Shown: one piece after another, positions 21,998-31,637 of the stretch
Layout: each line of letters begins with the position of its first letter
Position numbering within the stretch: position 1 is the first letter of the stretch
Assembly: GCF_024349685.1 (NCBI RefSeq)
Contig: NZ_AP025944.1
Coordinates: 3,912,001 to 3,976,000 of the forward strand
DNA: 64,000 nucleotides
Reading direction: 5' to 3'
Origin: Pseudomonas sp. LRP2-20
GTDB lineage: Bacteria; Pseudomonadota; Gammaproteobacteria; Pseudomonadales; Pseudomonadaceae
The notes under the pieces: generated by a model
The model's input: the letters and a program-made list of their open reading frames with translations, nothing else
What the model was told of the DNA's origin: nothing
Database searches by the model: none
Translations under genes and position numbers: made by a program

Positions 21998-23004
21998 ATG
22001 ACAATTCGCCGTTTGCTGGCAGCCGTGGTGCTCCTGGTACTGACTTTGCTGATCACTGCACTGTTCGCCTTCCGTATTACCGCGATCGCCGACTTCCAGC
22101 TCGAACCGTGGCACACCTATGTGCCTGACGAGATGCCGGTGAGTGACATCGACCGCGCCAGCTGGGGCGATTACCTCGCGGCGGAGCAGCGCGTGTTCAA
22201 CGCGCTCAACCGGGAGATGCGCGAACACCCGCCCAGCGCGGGGCAGTCCGCCTACAACCGCTTCGCCACCAGCAGCCGGGTGTTCCCGGGCAATCTCAGC
22301 CATGACTGGAACCGCTCCTATGTCGCCGAACCCAGGCAGGCCGCCAAGGGCGCGGTGGTGCTGCTGCACGGACTGACCGACTCGCCGTGCAGCCTGCGCC
22401 ACTTCGCCCGGCACTTTCAGGACCTGGGCTATGTGGTGGTCGCCCCGCGCCTGCCGCTACCGCCGATCCTCACCTACCCATCGCTGGTCGATGGTACGGT
22501 CAGCACCAAGCCATCCAGACCGATCTGTACGACCATCTGCCCGCCAATGGCAGCGAACTGGTGATCTTCGACACCAACGCTTCGCTGGGTATCGATGAGA
22601 TGCTCCGGCCGTCGGTGGCCGCCCTGCGCGACAGGATGTTCACCCCCCAGGCCCGCGCCTACGCGCGCACCCTGGTTGCCACCCGCGGTCCCGGCAATGC
22701 GCAGCTCAGGTCGTCACGCTTTGCCGCCCAGGCGAGCAAGGCCGACGAGCGCCTGATCGCCGCGAGCTATCCGGCCAACCTGATCTCGCTGTCCCATGTG
22801 GCGCTGCCCTTCCCCATCGATGATCCGCTGTATGGGCAACCGCCGGGTGGCCAGGAGAATTACGGAGTTAACCTGGGCAGCTTGAACATGCGCGGGGAGC
22901 GTGGGGTGCTGATCGTGGATGCGGGGAGCTTTTCGCGGGCGACTTCGAATCCGTTTTTCAGGGTGATGCTGGAGGGGGTGGATGAGGGGCTGCGTTTGCG
23001 CTGA
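21998..23004 (+). pseudogene. Alpha/beta hydrolase with internal deletion and frame change
   Basis: The first frame from 21998 encodes a membrane-anchored N-terminus and the oxyanion region VVLLHGLTDSPCSLRHFARHFQDLGY, then runs into a stop at 22562-22564. A second frame carries the tail of the same kind of protein (LVIFDTNASLGIDEMLRPSV... to 23004). The central part that should hold the GxSxG nucleophile elbow is absent, and the frames differ by one base near 22490-22515, so a deletion joined two parts out of frame. The protein would not be active as a serine hydrolase. Confidence 0.75.
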
Positions 23005-23033
23005 AGGCCCGGCTTGATACTTTCTGCGCCTGG

Positions 23034-23260
23034 GAGATCGAGCGCCGCCCGCGCGGCGCATCGCGAGCTGCGCTCGCTCCTACGTTTGTTTCGGGCCAGT
23101 AACGCCTGTGACAGGCGCGCGCGACTGCCTTGTTGGTACGACACGATATCGCGCCGTGCGCCAAGGCGTGCGCGCGATAATCCCCCAGGAATGATTGGCC
23201 CGAAACAAACGTAGGAGCGAGCGCAGCTCGCGATGCGCCGCGCGGGCGGCGCTCGATCTC
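23034..23260. repeat. Large palindrome: two perfect 65-bp inverted arms, 97-bp loop
   Basis: 23034-23098 and 23196-23260 are exact reverse complements (arm begins GAGATCGAGCGCCGCCCG and ends TTTCGGGCCA). The loop is GC-rich and contains CGCGCGCGAC and GTGCGCGCGA segments. There is no open frame of interest and no direct repeat at the ends that I can see. It is not the same family as the REPs in this window, and is probably a larger Pseudomonas interspersed palindrome lying between a decayed gene and a DUF1348 gene. Confidence 0.9.
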
Positions 23261-23408
23261 ATAGGCGCCGTAAGTCTCAAGACATGCACTTGAAGCCACG
23301 CTCACTGTTCCACCAAACGCAATAATGAAATGCCAAACACACGGATTCTCGGCCACGCCAGCGAGTACTACGCTACTCCCTGCCAACCACTGCCGAGGAG
23401 CCACCCCG

Positions 23409-23873
23409 ATGTCCCGCCCACCACTGCCTCCCTTCACCCACGAAACCGCCATACAGAAGGTCCGCCTCGCCGAGGACGGCTGGAACAGCCGCGACCCGGC
23501 CAAAGTGGCACTGGCCTACACCGTCGACACCGCCTGGCGTAACCGCGTCGAATTCCCCCGTGGCCGCGCCGAGGTCGAGGCGTTTCTGACCCGCAAGTGG
23601 AACCACGAACTGGAGTACCGCCTGATCAAGGAACTGTGGGCCTTCACCGGCAACCGCATCGCCGTGCGCTATGCCTACGAATACCACGACGACAGCGGTC
23701 AATGGTTCCGCGCCTATGGCAACGAGAACTGGGAATTCGCCGACGATGGCCTGATGCAGAACCGCTTTTCCAGCATCAATGAACACCCTATCGCTGAAGC
23801 CGAGCGCAAGTTCCACTGGCCGCTGGGCCGGCGCCCGGACGACCACCCTGGCCTGAGCGAGCTGGGGCTCTGA
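23409..23873 (+). CDS. Nuclear transport factor 2-like protein, DUF1348 family
   Basis: The 154-residue protein matches the DUF1348/SnoaL-like fold: [68 protein letters not shown]. Members are small cone-shaped proteins with unknown ligands. The ATG at 23409 has GAGGAG upstream. The stop abuts the convergent histidine kinase stop without any gap. Confidence 0.85.
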   Translation: MSRPPLPPFTHETAIQKVRLAEDGWNSRDPAKVALAYTVDTAWRNRVEFPRGRAEVEAFLTRKWNHELEYRLIKELWAFTGNRIAVRYAYEYHDDSGQWFRAYGNENWEFADDGLMQNRFSSINEHPIAEAERKFHWPLGRRPDDHPGLSELGL

Positions 23874-25229
23874 TCAACCCACCGGCAAGCTGACCTTGAC
23901 CTCCAGCCCACCGCCCGGCCGGTTGGCCAGGGTCACGCTGCCACCCTGCTCCAGCACGATCGCACGCACCGCTGGCAGGCCAAGCCCGACGCCGCCGGTG
24001 TCGCGATTGCGCGAACCTTCGATGCGGAAAAACGGCGCGAACACTCGCTCCTGCAATTGCGGCGCGATACCCGGGCCGCGATCCAGCACGCTGATTTCCA
24101 GGTGCTCGGCAGTAACCGCCAAGCGCATTTCAGGCGCCAGGCCATACTTGACCGCGTTATCGACCAAATTCACCAGCACCCGCTTGATACCCACCGGCCG
24201 CCCAACGTAAACGCAGCGCCGCGGTGCATCGAGGGCAACTTTGATGCCCGCGTCCTTGAAGTCTTCCACCACTGTCTGCAGCATCTCGGCCAGGTCGAAC
24301 GCCGTGGTCTGCTCAAGCCGCGCATCGTCGCGAAAGAATTCCAGCGCGGCATCGACCATCGCCTGCATTTCGTCGACATCCTTGAACAGCTTGGCCTGCA
24401 GGTCGCCGTCCTCGATGAACTCGCCACGCAGGCGCATGCGTGTCAATGGCGCACGCAGGTCGTGGGAAATCGCCGCCAGCATCTGTGTGCGGTCGTTCAC
24501 GAAGTGCCTGAGCTGCGCCTGGGTGGCATTGAAGGCAAGAATGGCCTGGCGCAGGTCATGGGGGCCGACCACCGGGATCGGCGGGGCATTGAAGTCCTTG
24601 CCGAAACGCCGCGCGCCCTCGGCGAATCCCTCAAGCGGGCGGGCCAGATAGCGAGCGGCAAACAGCGCGACCAGCAGGCTGGACGCTAGCATCAAGGCGA
24701 GGATGATCAGGTTGCGCGGCAGTTCGTCCAGGCCCCAGCTGCGGTCCGTGGCGCGGTACAGCACCCAGCTCTTGTCAGTCAGTTCGATCATCAGGGCATA
24801 GCCGCGCGCCGGTGCATATTCCGGCAGATCGGACGGTTCGAAGGTCTGGATCCGCGCGTCTGGCCGTTTCAGCAAGGCTCGCAGGGTGGCTGCGCCCTTG
24901 CGAAATTCGGCATCGACCAGCTCAGGCACACCGGCTTCGTCATGGCTGCGCAACCATTGCACGGTATAAGAACCATCACCCGCTGCGCTGGCGATGTTGG
25001 CCCGCTGCGTGACCGGCGCGGCATCCAGAATGCGGGTCACGGCGGCGACCTTCTCGATCAGCCCGCTTTCCAGCAACGGCGGCTGTGCCCACACGCTCAG
25101 CAACAGGCTGAACAGCATTTTGAGCAACAACAGGATGAGCATCGCCGTCAGGGTGGTCAGGGCTATCCAGCGAGCGATGGTGATCCGTGGCCGTGGCAGG
25201 GCCTTGCACAGCTTGGCAAACACGCTCAT
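23874..25229 (-). CDS. Sensor histidine kinase, EnvZ-like
   Basis: The 451-residue protein has two transmembrane segments (about 20-47 and 172-193) bounding a periplasmic domain, a HAMP-like linker (ARPLEGFAEGARRFG), the H-box MLAAISHDLRAPLTR with phospho-acceptor His256, and an ATPase domain with NLVDNAVKYG, DRGPGI and GVGLGLPAVR. It should phosphorylate the OmpR-type regulator encoded immediately upstream; the genes overlap by 4 bases (ATGA). The signal sensed is unknown. Confidence 0.92.
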   Translation of the reverse strand: MSVFAKLCKALPRPRITIARWIALTTLTAMLILLLLKMLFSLLLSVWAQPPLLESGLIEKVAAVTRILDAAPVTQRANIASAAGDGSYTVQWLRSHDEAGVPELVDAEFRKGAATLRALLKRPDARIQTFEPSDLPEYAPARGYALMIELTDKSWVLYRATDRSWGLDELPRNLIILALMLASSLLVALFAARYLARPLEGFAEGARRFGKDFNAPPIPVVGPHDLRQAILAFNATQAQLRHFVNDRTQMLAAISHDLRAPLTRMRLRGEFIEDGDLQAKLFKDVDEMQAMVDAALEFFRDDARLEQTTAFDLAEMLQTVVEDFKDAGIKVALDAPRRCVYVGRPVGIKRVLVNLVDNAVKYGLAPEMRLAVTAEHLEISVLDRGPGIAPQLQERVFAPFFRIEGSRNRDTGGVGLGLPAVRAIVLEQGGSVTLANRPGGGLEVKVSLPVG

Positions 25230-25936
25230 CGCCTGACCACGCTGGCCGTGAACAGGTAGCCGGCATTGCGCAACGTGCGGATCAGCGGTTCGGCGCCTGC
25301 GTCGCCCTCCAGCTTGCGCCGCAGCCGGCTGACTTGCACATCGATGCTGCGGTCATAGGCCTCGTAGGCTTCACCCCGGGCCAGGTCGAGCAATTGCTGG
25401 CGACTGAGCACCCGCCGCGGATGCTCGGCAAATACCAGCAACAGTTCGAATTCACCGTTGGACAGCGGGATCATCACCTGCTCTGGTGAGCGCAGCTCAC
25501 GCCGCAGCACATCCAGTTGCCAGCCGGAAAACTCCAGCACTGTGCACGGGTTGGCGGCCACGCCTGCCGCCGCTTCACCGACCCGGCGCAATACAGCACG
25601 CACCCGCGCCAGCAGCTCGCGGGCGGCAAAGGGCTTGGTCAGGTAATCATCGGCGCCCAGTTCCAGGCCAACCACGCGATCGCTCAACTCGGCCATGGCG
25701 GTGAGCATGATCACCGCCACCTTGTGCTCGGCGCGCAAACGCTGACACAGCACCAGGCCACTGTCGCCCGGCAGCATCACATCGAGAATCACCAGGTCCG
25801 GTACCCGCCGTTCCAGGGCTTGCCAAAGCCCTTTGCCATCGCGGGCTACATCGACCTCATAGCCGTGCTGACGTAGAAACTTCTGCAGCAGGTCGAGTAC
25901 TTCAAGATCATCGTCAACAATCAGCAAATGGCTCAC
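25226..25936 (-). CDS. OmpR family response regulator
   Basis: The 236-residue protein has a receiver domain with DDD at 8-10, phospho-acceptor Asp52 (LVILDVMLPG) and Lys101 (YLTKPF). A winged-helix C-terminal domain ends RSIDVQVSRLRRKL...IRTLRNAGYLF. The start is GTG at 25934-25936. It is co-transcribed with the kinase that follows. mlaA is divergently transcribed nearby and could be a target, but there is no direct sequence evidence. Confidence 0.92.
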   Translation of the reverse strand: MSHLLIVDDDLEVLDLLQKFLRQHGYEVDVARDGKGLWQALERRVPDLVILDVMLPGDSGLVLCQRLRAEHKVAVIMLTAMAELSDRVVGLELGADDYLTKPFAARELLARVRAVLRRVGEAAAGVAANPCTVLEFSGWQLDVLRRELRSPEQVMIPLSNGEFELLLVFAEHPRRVLSRQQLLDLARGEAYEAYDRSIDVQVSRLRRKLEGDAGAEPLIRTLRNAGYLFTASVVRR

Positions 25937-26104
25937 ACAAAGGTACCGCGAACAAAGGCAATTACGGCGTACTGTAAGGCCATCTCCGGGCCGCCGTCAT
26001 ATATTTCAATCCGGAAACAAAGTGTCAGCCGCGAGATAATTCGGACATTCCCAGGCAATCAATCCCCTGCAGCATCGGCGCCACTTCTTCACAGGAATGT
26101 GCCT

Positions 26105-26884
26105 ATGCAAACCCCTTCTGCTGCCTGGCTATCTGCCCGCAACACGGTCCTTGCCTTGTCGCTGCTCGCTGCCAGCGGCTGCAGCCAGCGCTCGCCGGCC
26201 GGCGCCTGCGGCCCTGTTGCCCATCAGCTCAGCGACCCGGCCGAACCGGCCAACCGCGCCGTGTTCGCCTTCAACCGCAGTGTCGACGATTACCTGCTGG
26301 CGCCGGTCGCCCGTGGCTATACCGCGTTGCCGAACTTCGCCCAGCAAGGCATGCACAACTTCGCCGCCAACTTCGGTGAGCCCAAGGTATTCGCCAACGA
26401 CCTGTTGCAAGGCAACGGCCAACGGGCGATGACCAGCCTGAGCCGCTTCATTTTCAACACCACCCTCGGTGTGGCCGGCCTGATCGATGTCTCCGGCAAG
26501 ATGGGGCTTGCCCGCCATGAGTCGGACTTCGGCCAGACCTTCGGCGTGTGGAACATCGCCGATGGCCCGATCGTCGAGCTGCCGCTGCTGGGCACGCACA
26601 ACCTGCGCGATGCAACTGGCCGGGTACTGGGCTTGGCGCTGGACCCGTTCGGCGACAACAGCGATACGGTCCAGACCCTGGGCACCGTGGCCATGGCCGG
26701 TGGCGTGGTGGATGGCCGGGCGCAGGCGTTACCGCTGACCGACAAACTGCGCACTCAGCCGGACTACTACCAGGCCCTGCGCGACTACACCGCGCAGCAG
26801 CGTGCCAACCAGGTTGCCGAGGGCAAACTCGGCGCACCCGGCAAGCGCCCGGACCAATGTCAGGGAGGCAATACCGGTGAATGA
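26105..26884 (+). CDS. mlaA: MlaA/VacJ outer-membrane phospholipid-removal lipoprotein
   Basis: The 259-residue protein has a lipoprotein signal with lipobox LLAASGC and the MlaA hallmarks DPAEPANRAVFAFNRSVDDYLLAPVARGYTALP (split by the family pore region), VFANDLLQGNGQRA and SDFGQTFGVWNIADGPIVELPLLG. It removes mislocalised phospholipids from the outer leaflet of the outer membrane. The mlaFEDCB genes are not in this window. The ATG at 26105 begins the signal sequence; the longer frame upstream has no homology. Confidence 0.9.
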   Translation: MQTPSAAWLSARNTVLALSLLAASGCSQRSPAGACGPVAHQLSDPAEPANRAVFAFNRSVDDYLLAPVARGYTALPNFAQQGMHNFAANFGEPKVFANDLLQGNGQRAMTSLSRFIFNTTLGVAGLIDVSGKMGLARHESDFGQTFGVWNIADGPIVELPLLGTHNLRDATGRVLGLALDPFGDNSDTVQTLGTVAMAGGVVDGRAQALPLTDKLRTQPDYYQALRDYTAQQRANQVAEGKLGAPGKRPDQCQGGNTGE

Positions 26885-27113
26885 TGCTGTTTCACTGTTC
26901 CGCCGTGTGGAATGCGGGGCCGAGCAGCCGGTGCTGTTGCACGAACTCGAAGCCCGCGTCTCGGCGGATGGGCGCGAACTGATTGTCAGCCGCTATCGGG
27001 AACGTTACGGCAGTGGTGGCGATACCCAGCGTCACGAAGTGCATCGCCGGGTACCGATCGCCGCATTGCTCAAGTGGATGGCCAAGGAAGGCACGACACC
27101 CCAGCCATCCTGA
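26877..27113 (+). CDS. Small hypothetical protein overlapping the mlaA end
   Basis: The 78-residue charged protein starts at a GTG (26877) with a strong GGGAGG ribosome site at 26863-26868, overlapping the mlaA stop. Sequence begins VNDAVSLFRRVECGAEQPVL and ends with a KWMAKEGTTPQPS tail. The translational coupling to mlaA and host-like codon use support a real gene, but no family is recognised. Confidence 0.55.
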   Translation: MNDAVSLFRRVECGAEQPVLLHELEARVSADGRELIVSRYRERYGSGGDTQRHEVHRRVPIAALLKWMAKEGTTPQPS

Positions 27114-27122
27114 TGACGGTGC

Positions 27123-27410
27123 TCAATGCGTCATCTTGCTCACGGCGGCCACCAGTATCGGGCCTAGTTCGGCATCGGTCATCGCCGGGCTGACCTGCAT
27201 GTGCGCCAGGTCGCTCCAGTCCATAGTCCACTGCAACACCGGCTGCAGGTCATTGCTTTCAACCACGGCAAAGCCCTGCAGCTCGCCTACCGCATGCCAA
27301 CGGCCATGGACCTTCAGCTCGGCAGGTGGCAGGCCGCCGGTCTTGGCGAAGCGGGCCATGACGGCGTTGCGGTTTTCCGGGGCAATGCTCCATTGAATGA
27401 TGAAAAGCAT
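27123..27410 (-). CDS. DUF3303 family small protein
   Basis: The 95-residue protein starts MLFIIQWSIAPENRNAVMARF and has the DUF3303 core GLPPAELKVHGRWHAVGELQGFAVVESNDLQPVLQWTMDW (given here in shorter pieces: KVHGRWHAVG, GFAVVESND, QWTMDWSDL). It is a ferredoxin-like dimeric alpha/beta-barrel fold of unknown role. ATG 27408-27410 was chosen; the longer frame upstream includes REP-derived sequence. Confidence 0.8.
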   Translation of the reverse strand: MLFIIQWSIAPENRNAVMARFAKTGGLPPAELKVHGRWHAVGELQGFAVVESNDLQPVLQWTMDWSDLAHMQVSPAMTDAELGPILVAAVSKMTH

Positions 27411-27544
27411 GTGGCACCTCCCAGTCGCTCGGCACCTGTGCCAAACACGCGCTCCGGGGGCGCCGGGGCCTGGAGCGGGTGAATGCGCCATGTTTAGGCA
27501 TAGCAGGATGAGCAGCCCATTGCCCGGCTGATTGTCGGAATCTG

Positions 27545-27586
27545 TACCGGCCTCTTCGCGGGCAAGCCCGCTGCCACAGGGATCGA
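27545..27586. repeat. Single REP element
   Basis: CCGGCCTCTTCGCGGGCAAG followed by CCCGCTGCCACAGGGATCG is one half of the P. putida REP pair, without an opposed partner. Confidence 0.7.
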
Positions 27587-27768
27587 ACGGTACCTGTGCA
27601 AGCAACTGTGTTGCTCAGCCGCCGAAGACTGGCGCAATCCTTGTAGCCTGGCCGATTGAATGTCCGAATCGCGACAGTGAGTGCCTGTTCGACGTGAGAC
27701 AGGCATTGCCCGGCTGGATAACCTCCCTCGGGCAATGCCTTGCCATCACTCGAAAAAGAGCCTCGCCC

Positions 27769-29004
27769 ATGACGACTCCTGCCGCCACCTTGGCCCCTGC
27801 CGCCAGCGCTGCCGACCAACCCCAGGGCTTCCTGGTCCGCATTGTCGGCGCCGCTGCATTCGCCCACCTGCTCAACGACCTGATCCAGGCCGTGCTGCCG
27901 TCGATCTACCCGATGCTCAAGCGTGATTTCTCGCTGAGTTTCGCCCAGATCGGCTGGATCGCCCTGATCTACCAGGTCACCGCCTCGCTGCTGCAGCCCT
28001 GGGTCGGCATGTACACCGACAAGCGCCCCATGCCATACCTGCTTCCCACCGGCATGCTGTTCACCCTGGTCGGCATCGCCCTGCTCGCGTTCGCCAACAG
28101 TTACGAGATGCTGTTGGTCGCCGCTGCCGTAGTCGGTATCGGTTCGGCAACCTTCCATCCGGAAGCCTCGCGGGTGGCGCGCATGGCCTCCGGCGGGCGC
28201 TTCGGCACCGCGCAGTCGACCTTCCAGGTCGGCGGCAACACCGGCTCGGCGATCGGCCCGCTGCTGACCGCCGCCATCGTCATCCCCCACGGCCAGCCGG
28301 CCATCGCCTGGTTCATGCTGGCGGCCGGCCTGGCCATCTTCGTGCTGCTGCGCATCACCGGCTGGACTCTGCGCCATGGCCAGACCCAGCTCAAGGGCCT
28401 GGCCGGGCAACAGGCGCCAGGGCTGTCGAAGGGCGCCATGTGGCGGGCCGTGGGCGTGATCGCCGTGCTGATGTTCGCCAAGTTCGTCTACATCGCGTCG
28501 TTCACCAACTACTTCACCTTCTACCTGATCGAGCACTTCGGCCTGAGCGTGCAGCAAAGCCAGCTGTACCTGTTCGTATTCCTTGCCGCGGTGGCCCTGG
28601 GCACCTTTGCCGGTGGGCCAGTGGGTGACCGCATCGGGCGCAAGGCGGTGATCTGGGTCTCCTTCCTTGGCGTGGCCCCGTTCGCCCTCGCCCTGCCCTA
28701 CGCCAACCTGGCCTGGACCGCCGTGCTGGCGGTGGCCATCGGCCTGGTGATGTCCTCGGCTTTCGCAGCGCTGGTGGTGTACGCCCAAGAGGCAGTGCCT
28801 GGCCGGGTCGGCATGGTGTCAGGGGTGATGTTCGGCCTGATGTTCGGCATCAGCGGCATCGGTGCCGCGGGCCTTGGCGAACTGGCCGACCTGCATGGCA
28901 TCGAGTGGGTGTATCAGGTGATTTCGTTCCTGCCGCTGCTCGGCCTGGCCACCGCACTGCTGCCGGCGACCCGTTCGAAGGCGCAGCCTACCCGCTGCTG
29001 CTAA
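27769..29004 (+). CDS. MFS transporter, fosmidomycin-resistance (Fsr) family
   Basis: The 411-residue protein has the Fsr-type start FAHLLNDLIQAVLPSIYPMLK, the motif WVGMYTDKRPMPYLLP, GIGSATFHPEASRVARMASGGRFG and a conserved second half (GPVGDRIGRKAVIW). Members export small drug-like molecules. An AraC-family regulator with NimR-like features follows 33 bp later on the same strand, which resembles the AraC/exporter pairs that respond to a compound and pump it out. The start at 27769 was chosen by homology; the frame is open further upstream. Confidence 0.87.
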   Translation: MTTPAATLAPAASAADQPQGFLVRIVGAAAFAHLLNDLIQAVLPSIYPMLKRDFSLSFAQIGWIALIYQVTASLLQPWVGMYTDKRPMPYLLPTGMLFTLVGIALLAFANSYEMLLVAAAVVGIGSATFHPEASRVARMASGGRFGTAQSTFQVGGNTGSAIGPLLTAAIVIPHGQPAIAWFMLAAGLAIFVLLRITGWTLRHGQTQLKGLAGQQAPGLSKGAMWRAVGVIAVLMFAKFVYIASFTNYFTFYLIEHFGLSVQQSQLYLFVFLAAVALGTFAGGPVGDRIGRKAVIWVSFLGVAPFALALPYANLAWTAVLAVAIGLVMSSAFAALVVYAQEAVPGRVGMVSGVMFGLMFGISGIGAAGLGELADLHGIEWVYQVISFLPLLGLATALLPATRSKAQPTRCC

Positions 29005-29037
29005 GATGCGGCGCTTGCCGGACTGCACGAGAGCATC

Positions 29038-29811
29038 ATGGTCAAACCCCAGCACGAATTGCTGATGGAGGTCGATGAATGGCCCTGGGAGGTGGGCAGC
29101 CGGGCAACCGACTACCCGCCGGACTGGTACATCGCCCCTCACTCGCATGCCAAGCACCAGCTGATCTACGCCATCAAGGGCCTGATGCTGGTCGAGTCCG
29201 AGGCCGAGCGCTGGACCGTGCCACCCAGCCGCGGCATCTGGATGCCCTGCGGCCAGCCGCATGCGATTCGCTGCGTCGGTGACGTGAAGATGCGCAGCGT
29301 GTTCGTGCGCCCCGATGCAGCAACCGATATGCCGCAACAGAGCAAGGCCATCAGCATCTCGCCGTTGCTCAGTGAGCTGATCAAGGCGTCGGTCGACTTC
29401 ACGGGGCCGTTTGTCGAGGACTCGCGAGAAGCGCGGATCATGCGTCTGATCCTCGATGAAATCTGCGTGCTGCCGACCCTGCCGCTGAAGCTGCTGCACC
29501 CCAGCGACGCGCGCCTGCGGGCCATCTGCTCGGCCCTGCACGAGCGCCCACACGACACCTCGACCGTGGCCGACTGGGGCGCGCACCTGGGCGTCGACGA
29601 GAAGACCATCCAGCGCCTGTTCCGCAAGGAAACCGGCATGACCTTCGGCCAGTGGCGCCAGCAGGCGCGGCTGATGCAGGCGCTGGAACGCATCGCCCTG
29701 GGCCAGCGCATCATCGATGTGGCGGGCACGCTGGGCTACGACAGCCCCAGCGCGTTCGCCAGCATGTTCAAGCGCCAGTTCGGCATCACCCCCAGTCAGT
29801 TCTTCAAGTGA
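29038..29811 (+). CDS. AraC family regulator, NimR-like
   Basis: The 257-residue protein has an N-terminal cupin domain (IAPHSHAKHQLIYAIKGLM and PSRGIWMPCGQPHAIRC) and C-terminal double HTH (TVADWGAHLGVDEKTIQRLF and IIDVAGTLGYDSPSAFASMF). NimR-type regulators control a divergent or adjacent MFS exporter in response to imidazole-like compounds. The Fsr-like exporter upstream is the probable target. Function is inferred from organisation; the ligand is unknown. Confidence 0.88.
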   Translation: MVKPQHELLMEVDEWPWEVGSRATDYPPDWYIAPHSHAKHQLIYAIKGLMLVESEAERWTVPPSRGIWMPCGQPHAIRCVGDVKMRSVFVRPDAATDMPQQSKAISISPLLSELIKASVDFTGPFVEDSREARIMRLILDEICVLPTLPLKLLHPSDARLRAICSALHERPHDTSTVADWGAHLGVDEKTIQRLFRKETGMTFGQWRQQARLMQALERIALGQRIIDVAGTLGYDSPSAFASMFKRQFGITPSQFFK

Positions 29812-30110
29812 CCTGAACATTGCTACATAACGTTTCAGCTGCGGCGGAAATCAACGTGGCTGCGCTGCCCGTGCGCGTGAACCAGATCCAACCCTGCAAT
29901 GCTCAGCAAATCCGGGCATCCGACGGGCATTTGTTGCACATGAGTTGAAACAAATAGCGAGGGTATTTGTAGGACGTTTCGCCAGCCCAGTGTAGGCAGA
30001 ATCGCGGCAACGGCCTTTTCCTGTATGAAACCTCAGTATCCAGAGGATTTTGGGGCTGCTACGGTCCGTTTTTCCTACAGCGGCACGGATGCCAATGGCA
30101 CGAGAGAAAC

Positions 30111-30296
30111 ATGGATCAATACAATAAATCTGGCCTGGCCTTGCAGAAAAACTTGCTCAACCTGCGACGGCAGCGGGACCGCTTGAAGGCCGAAGGCAAA
30201 CACAAAGATGCAGAGCGACTGGCGCGTGACATTGCGCGGATAGAAGCAGTCGTGGCCGCATTGCCTGCGGCGGCCAAACCGCCGACGCTGCAGTAG
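30111..30296 (+). CDS. Small helical hypothetical protein
   Basis: The 61-residue protein (MDQYNKSGLALQKNLLNLRR...) is highly charged and probably a helical hairpin. The upstream 299 bp (29812-30110) show no other gene. A hairpin terminator lies just after the stop, supporting a transcription unit. The ribosome site (GAGAG) is modest. It may be a true small gene, but no family is recognised. Confidence 0.5.
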   Translation: MDQYNKSGLALQKNLLNLRRQRDRLKAEGKHKDAERLARDIARIEAVVAALPAAAKPPTLQ

Positions 30297-30304
30297 CAAG
30301 GCAA

Positions 30305-30326
30305 GCGCCCCGTCAGCGCGGGGCGC
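30305..30326. terminator. GC hairpin between convergent genes
   Basis: GCGCCCCG (30305-30312) pairs with CGGGGCGC (30319-30326) with a 6-nt loop, followed by GGTTTGC. It probably serves the small gene at 30111. Confidence 0.6.
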
Positions 30327-30362
30327 GGTTTGCACATGGCCTTGCGGCCTTGGCCCGGTCGC

Positions 30363-31517
30363 TCAGACAGCCGCCTTGCTGTGCACGGCCTTGGTCCCTG
30401 CCCCCAGGCAGGTCACGGCAAAGGCAATCACCAGCGCCCCGGTGCCCAGCAGGAAGATCAGTTGCTGGTTGGAGCCTTCCACCAGCAGGGCGATCAGCGC
30501 CGGGGTCACCGCTGCCGCGCCCATCAAGGTAATGCTGACCAGCGGCGTGAGCTTGCCGGTCGGGTCGTTGGTGGTGATCAACGCCATGTAGTAGGACAAC
30601 GACAGCACCCAGCCAAAGTTGATCAGCAGCAGCGCGACGAACAGCTGCATCGGCGTGCGGGTGTGGCCAGTGAGCATGGCAATGGAGATGAACACCGCCA
30701 CCAGCCCCAGCGCAATCATCAGCTGGCGGTTGACCCGCGCCCCCAGCAGGCTCGGCAGCCCGGCCCCGGGCAAGCCACCGATGGCCGACAGGCCGAACGC
30801 CCAGCCGATATCGACACCAGCGATGCCTTGGTCACGCGCCAGCTGGTCGATGAAGCCCCACACGCAATAAATGGCGATCTGCATGAACAGCATGCCCAGC
30901 AGCGCCGTGCACCCCGTGCGCGCCGAGCCGACTTGGGCCGGCGAGCCTTCACCGCTGGCCAGTGACAGCGCCGGGCGCCGCGGCAAGACCAGGCTGGCGC
31001 CGCAAATCAGCAGGTACCACAGGCCGAACGCGCTCAAGGCGGTCACCGTCCCACTCTGCGCGGCAAGCAACGGCAGCGCTGCGCTGAACAACGAGTACTC
31101 CGGCGTCTGCAACAGCAACATCAGGCCAAATGAACGGTCCTGGTTGGGCAAACGGCCCAGCGTCGACACCGCATAGGCATACACCAGCCCCGCACAGGTG
31201 CCGGCCGCCAGGCGCACCACCAGCAACATCGTGTTGCTGGTGGCAAAAGCCGTGGCCACGCTCAGGGCCACGCACAGCGCACCGACGCACAGGCACAGAC
31301 TGCGCCCGCCGTGGCGCTTCATCAGGATCGGGCACAGCAAGGTGCCCAGGGTCATGCCGATCATCTCGACCGACACCACCCAGCCCTGCTGGTCGAGTGA
31401 CAGGCTCAGTTGCTCGGTGAGCAAGCCCATGAAAATGGGTTGCACACCGCAGACGATGAATGATGTACAGGCAATGAAAATCAAGGCGGCACGCAGCAGC
31501 TTGGAATCATTGGTCAT
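30363..31517 (-). CDS. MFS transporter divergent from an amidohydrolase
   Basis: The 384-residue, 12-helix protein has an MFS loop PILMKRHGGRSLCLCVG and WGFIDQLARDQGIAGVDIGWAFGLS in the second half. Its gene is divergent from the amidohydrolase at 31798, with a 280-bp control region that has matching inverted operator-like sequences. Together the two genes look like uptake and hydrolysis of an N-heterocycle or amide. The ATG at 31515-31517 (MTNDSKLLRAALIF) is preferred; the frame extends 7 codons upstream. Confidence 0.82.
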   Translation of the reverse strand: MTNDSKLLRAALIFIACTSFIVCGVQPIFMGLLTEQLSLSLDQQGWVVSVEMIGMTLGTLLCPILMKRHGGRSLCLCVGALCVALSVATAFATSNTMLLVVRLAAGTCAGLVYAYAVSTLGRLPNQDRSFGLMLLLQTPEYSLFSAALPLLAAQSGTVTALSAFGLWYLLICGASLVLPRRPALSLASGEGSPAQVGSARTGCTALLGMLFMQIAIYCVWGFIDQLARDQGIAGVDIGWAFGLSAIGGLPGAGLPSLLGARVNRQLMIALGLVAVFISIAMLTGHTRTPMQLFVALLLINFGWVLSLSYYMALITTNDPTGKLTPLVSITLMGAAAVTPALIALLVEGSNQQLIFLLGTGALVIAFAVTCLGAGTKAVHSKAAV

Positions 31518-31637
31518 GGGAGGACTCCGACACGGCATTTGTTTTTATTGTGGGTGTTGAACCGGCCCGAAAGCCCCGTAGCAGGGGGTTGGGCTGGTCA
31601 CGAGGGCCATCCTGGGCCGAGATCGAAGGCTTTGAAA

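Noticed and set aside
27259-28788. 509-codon minus-strand frame over the Fsr-like gene
   Set aside because: Shadow of the MFS gene; low-complexity Gln/His/Gly composition typical of antisense frames.
30025-30180. Frame MKPQYPEDFGAATVRFSYSG upstream of the small gene at 30111
   Set aside because: Overlaps the better frame at 30111, no clear ribosome site, and no family recognised.
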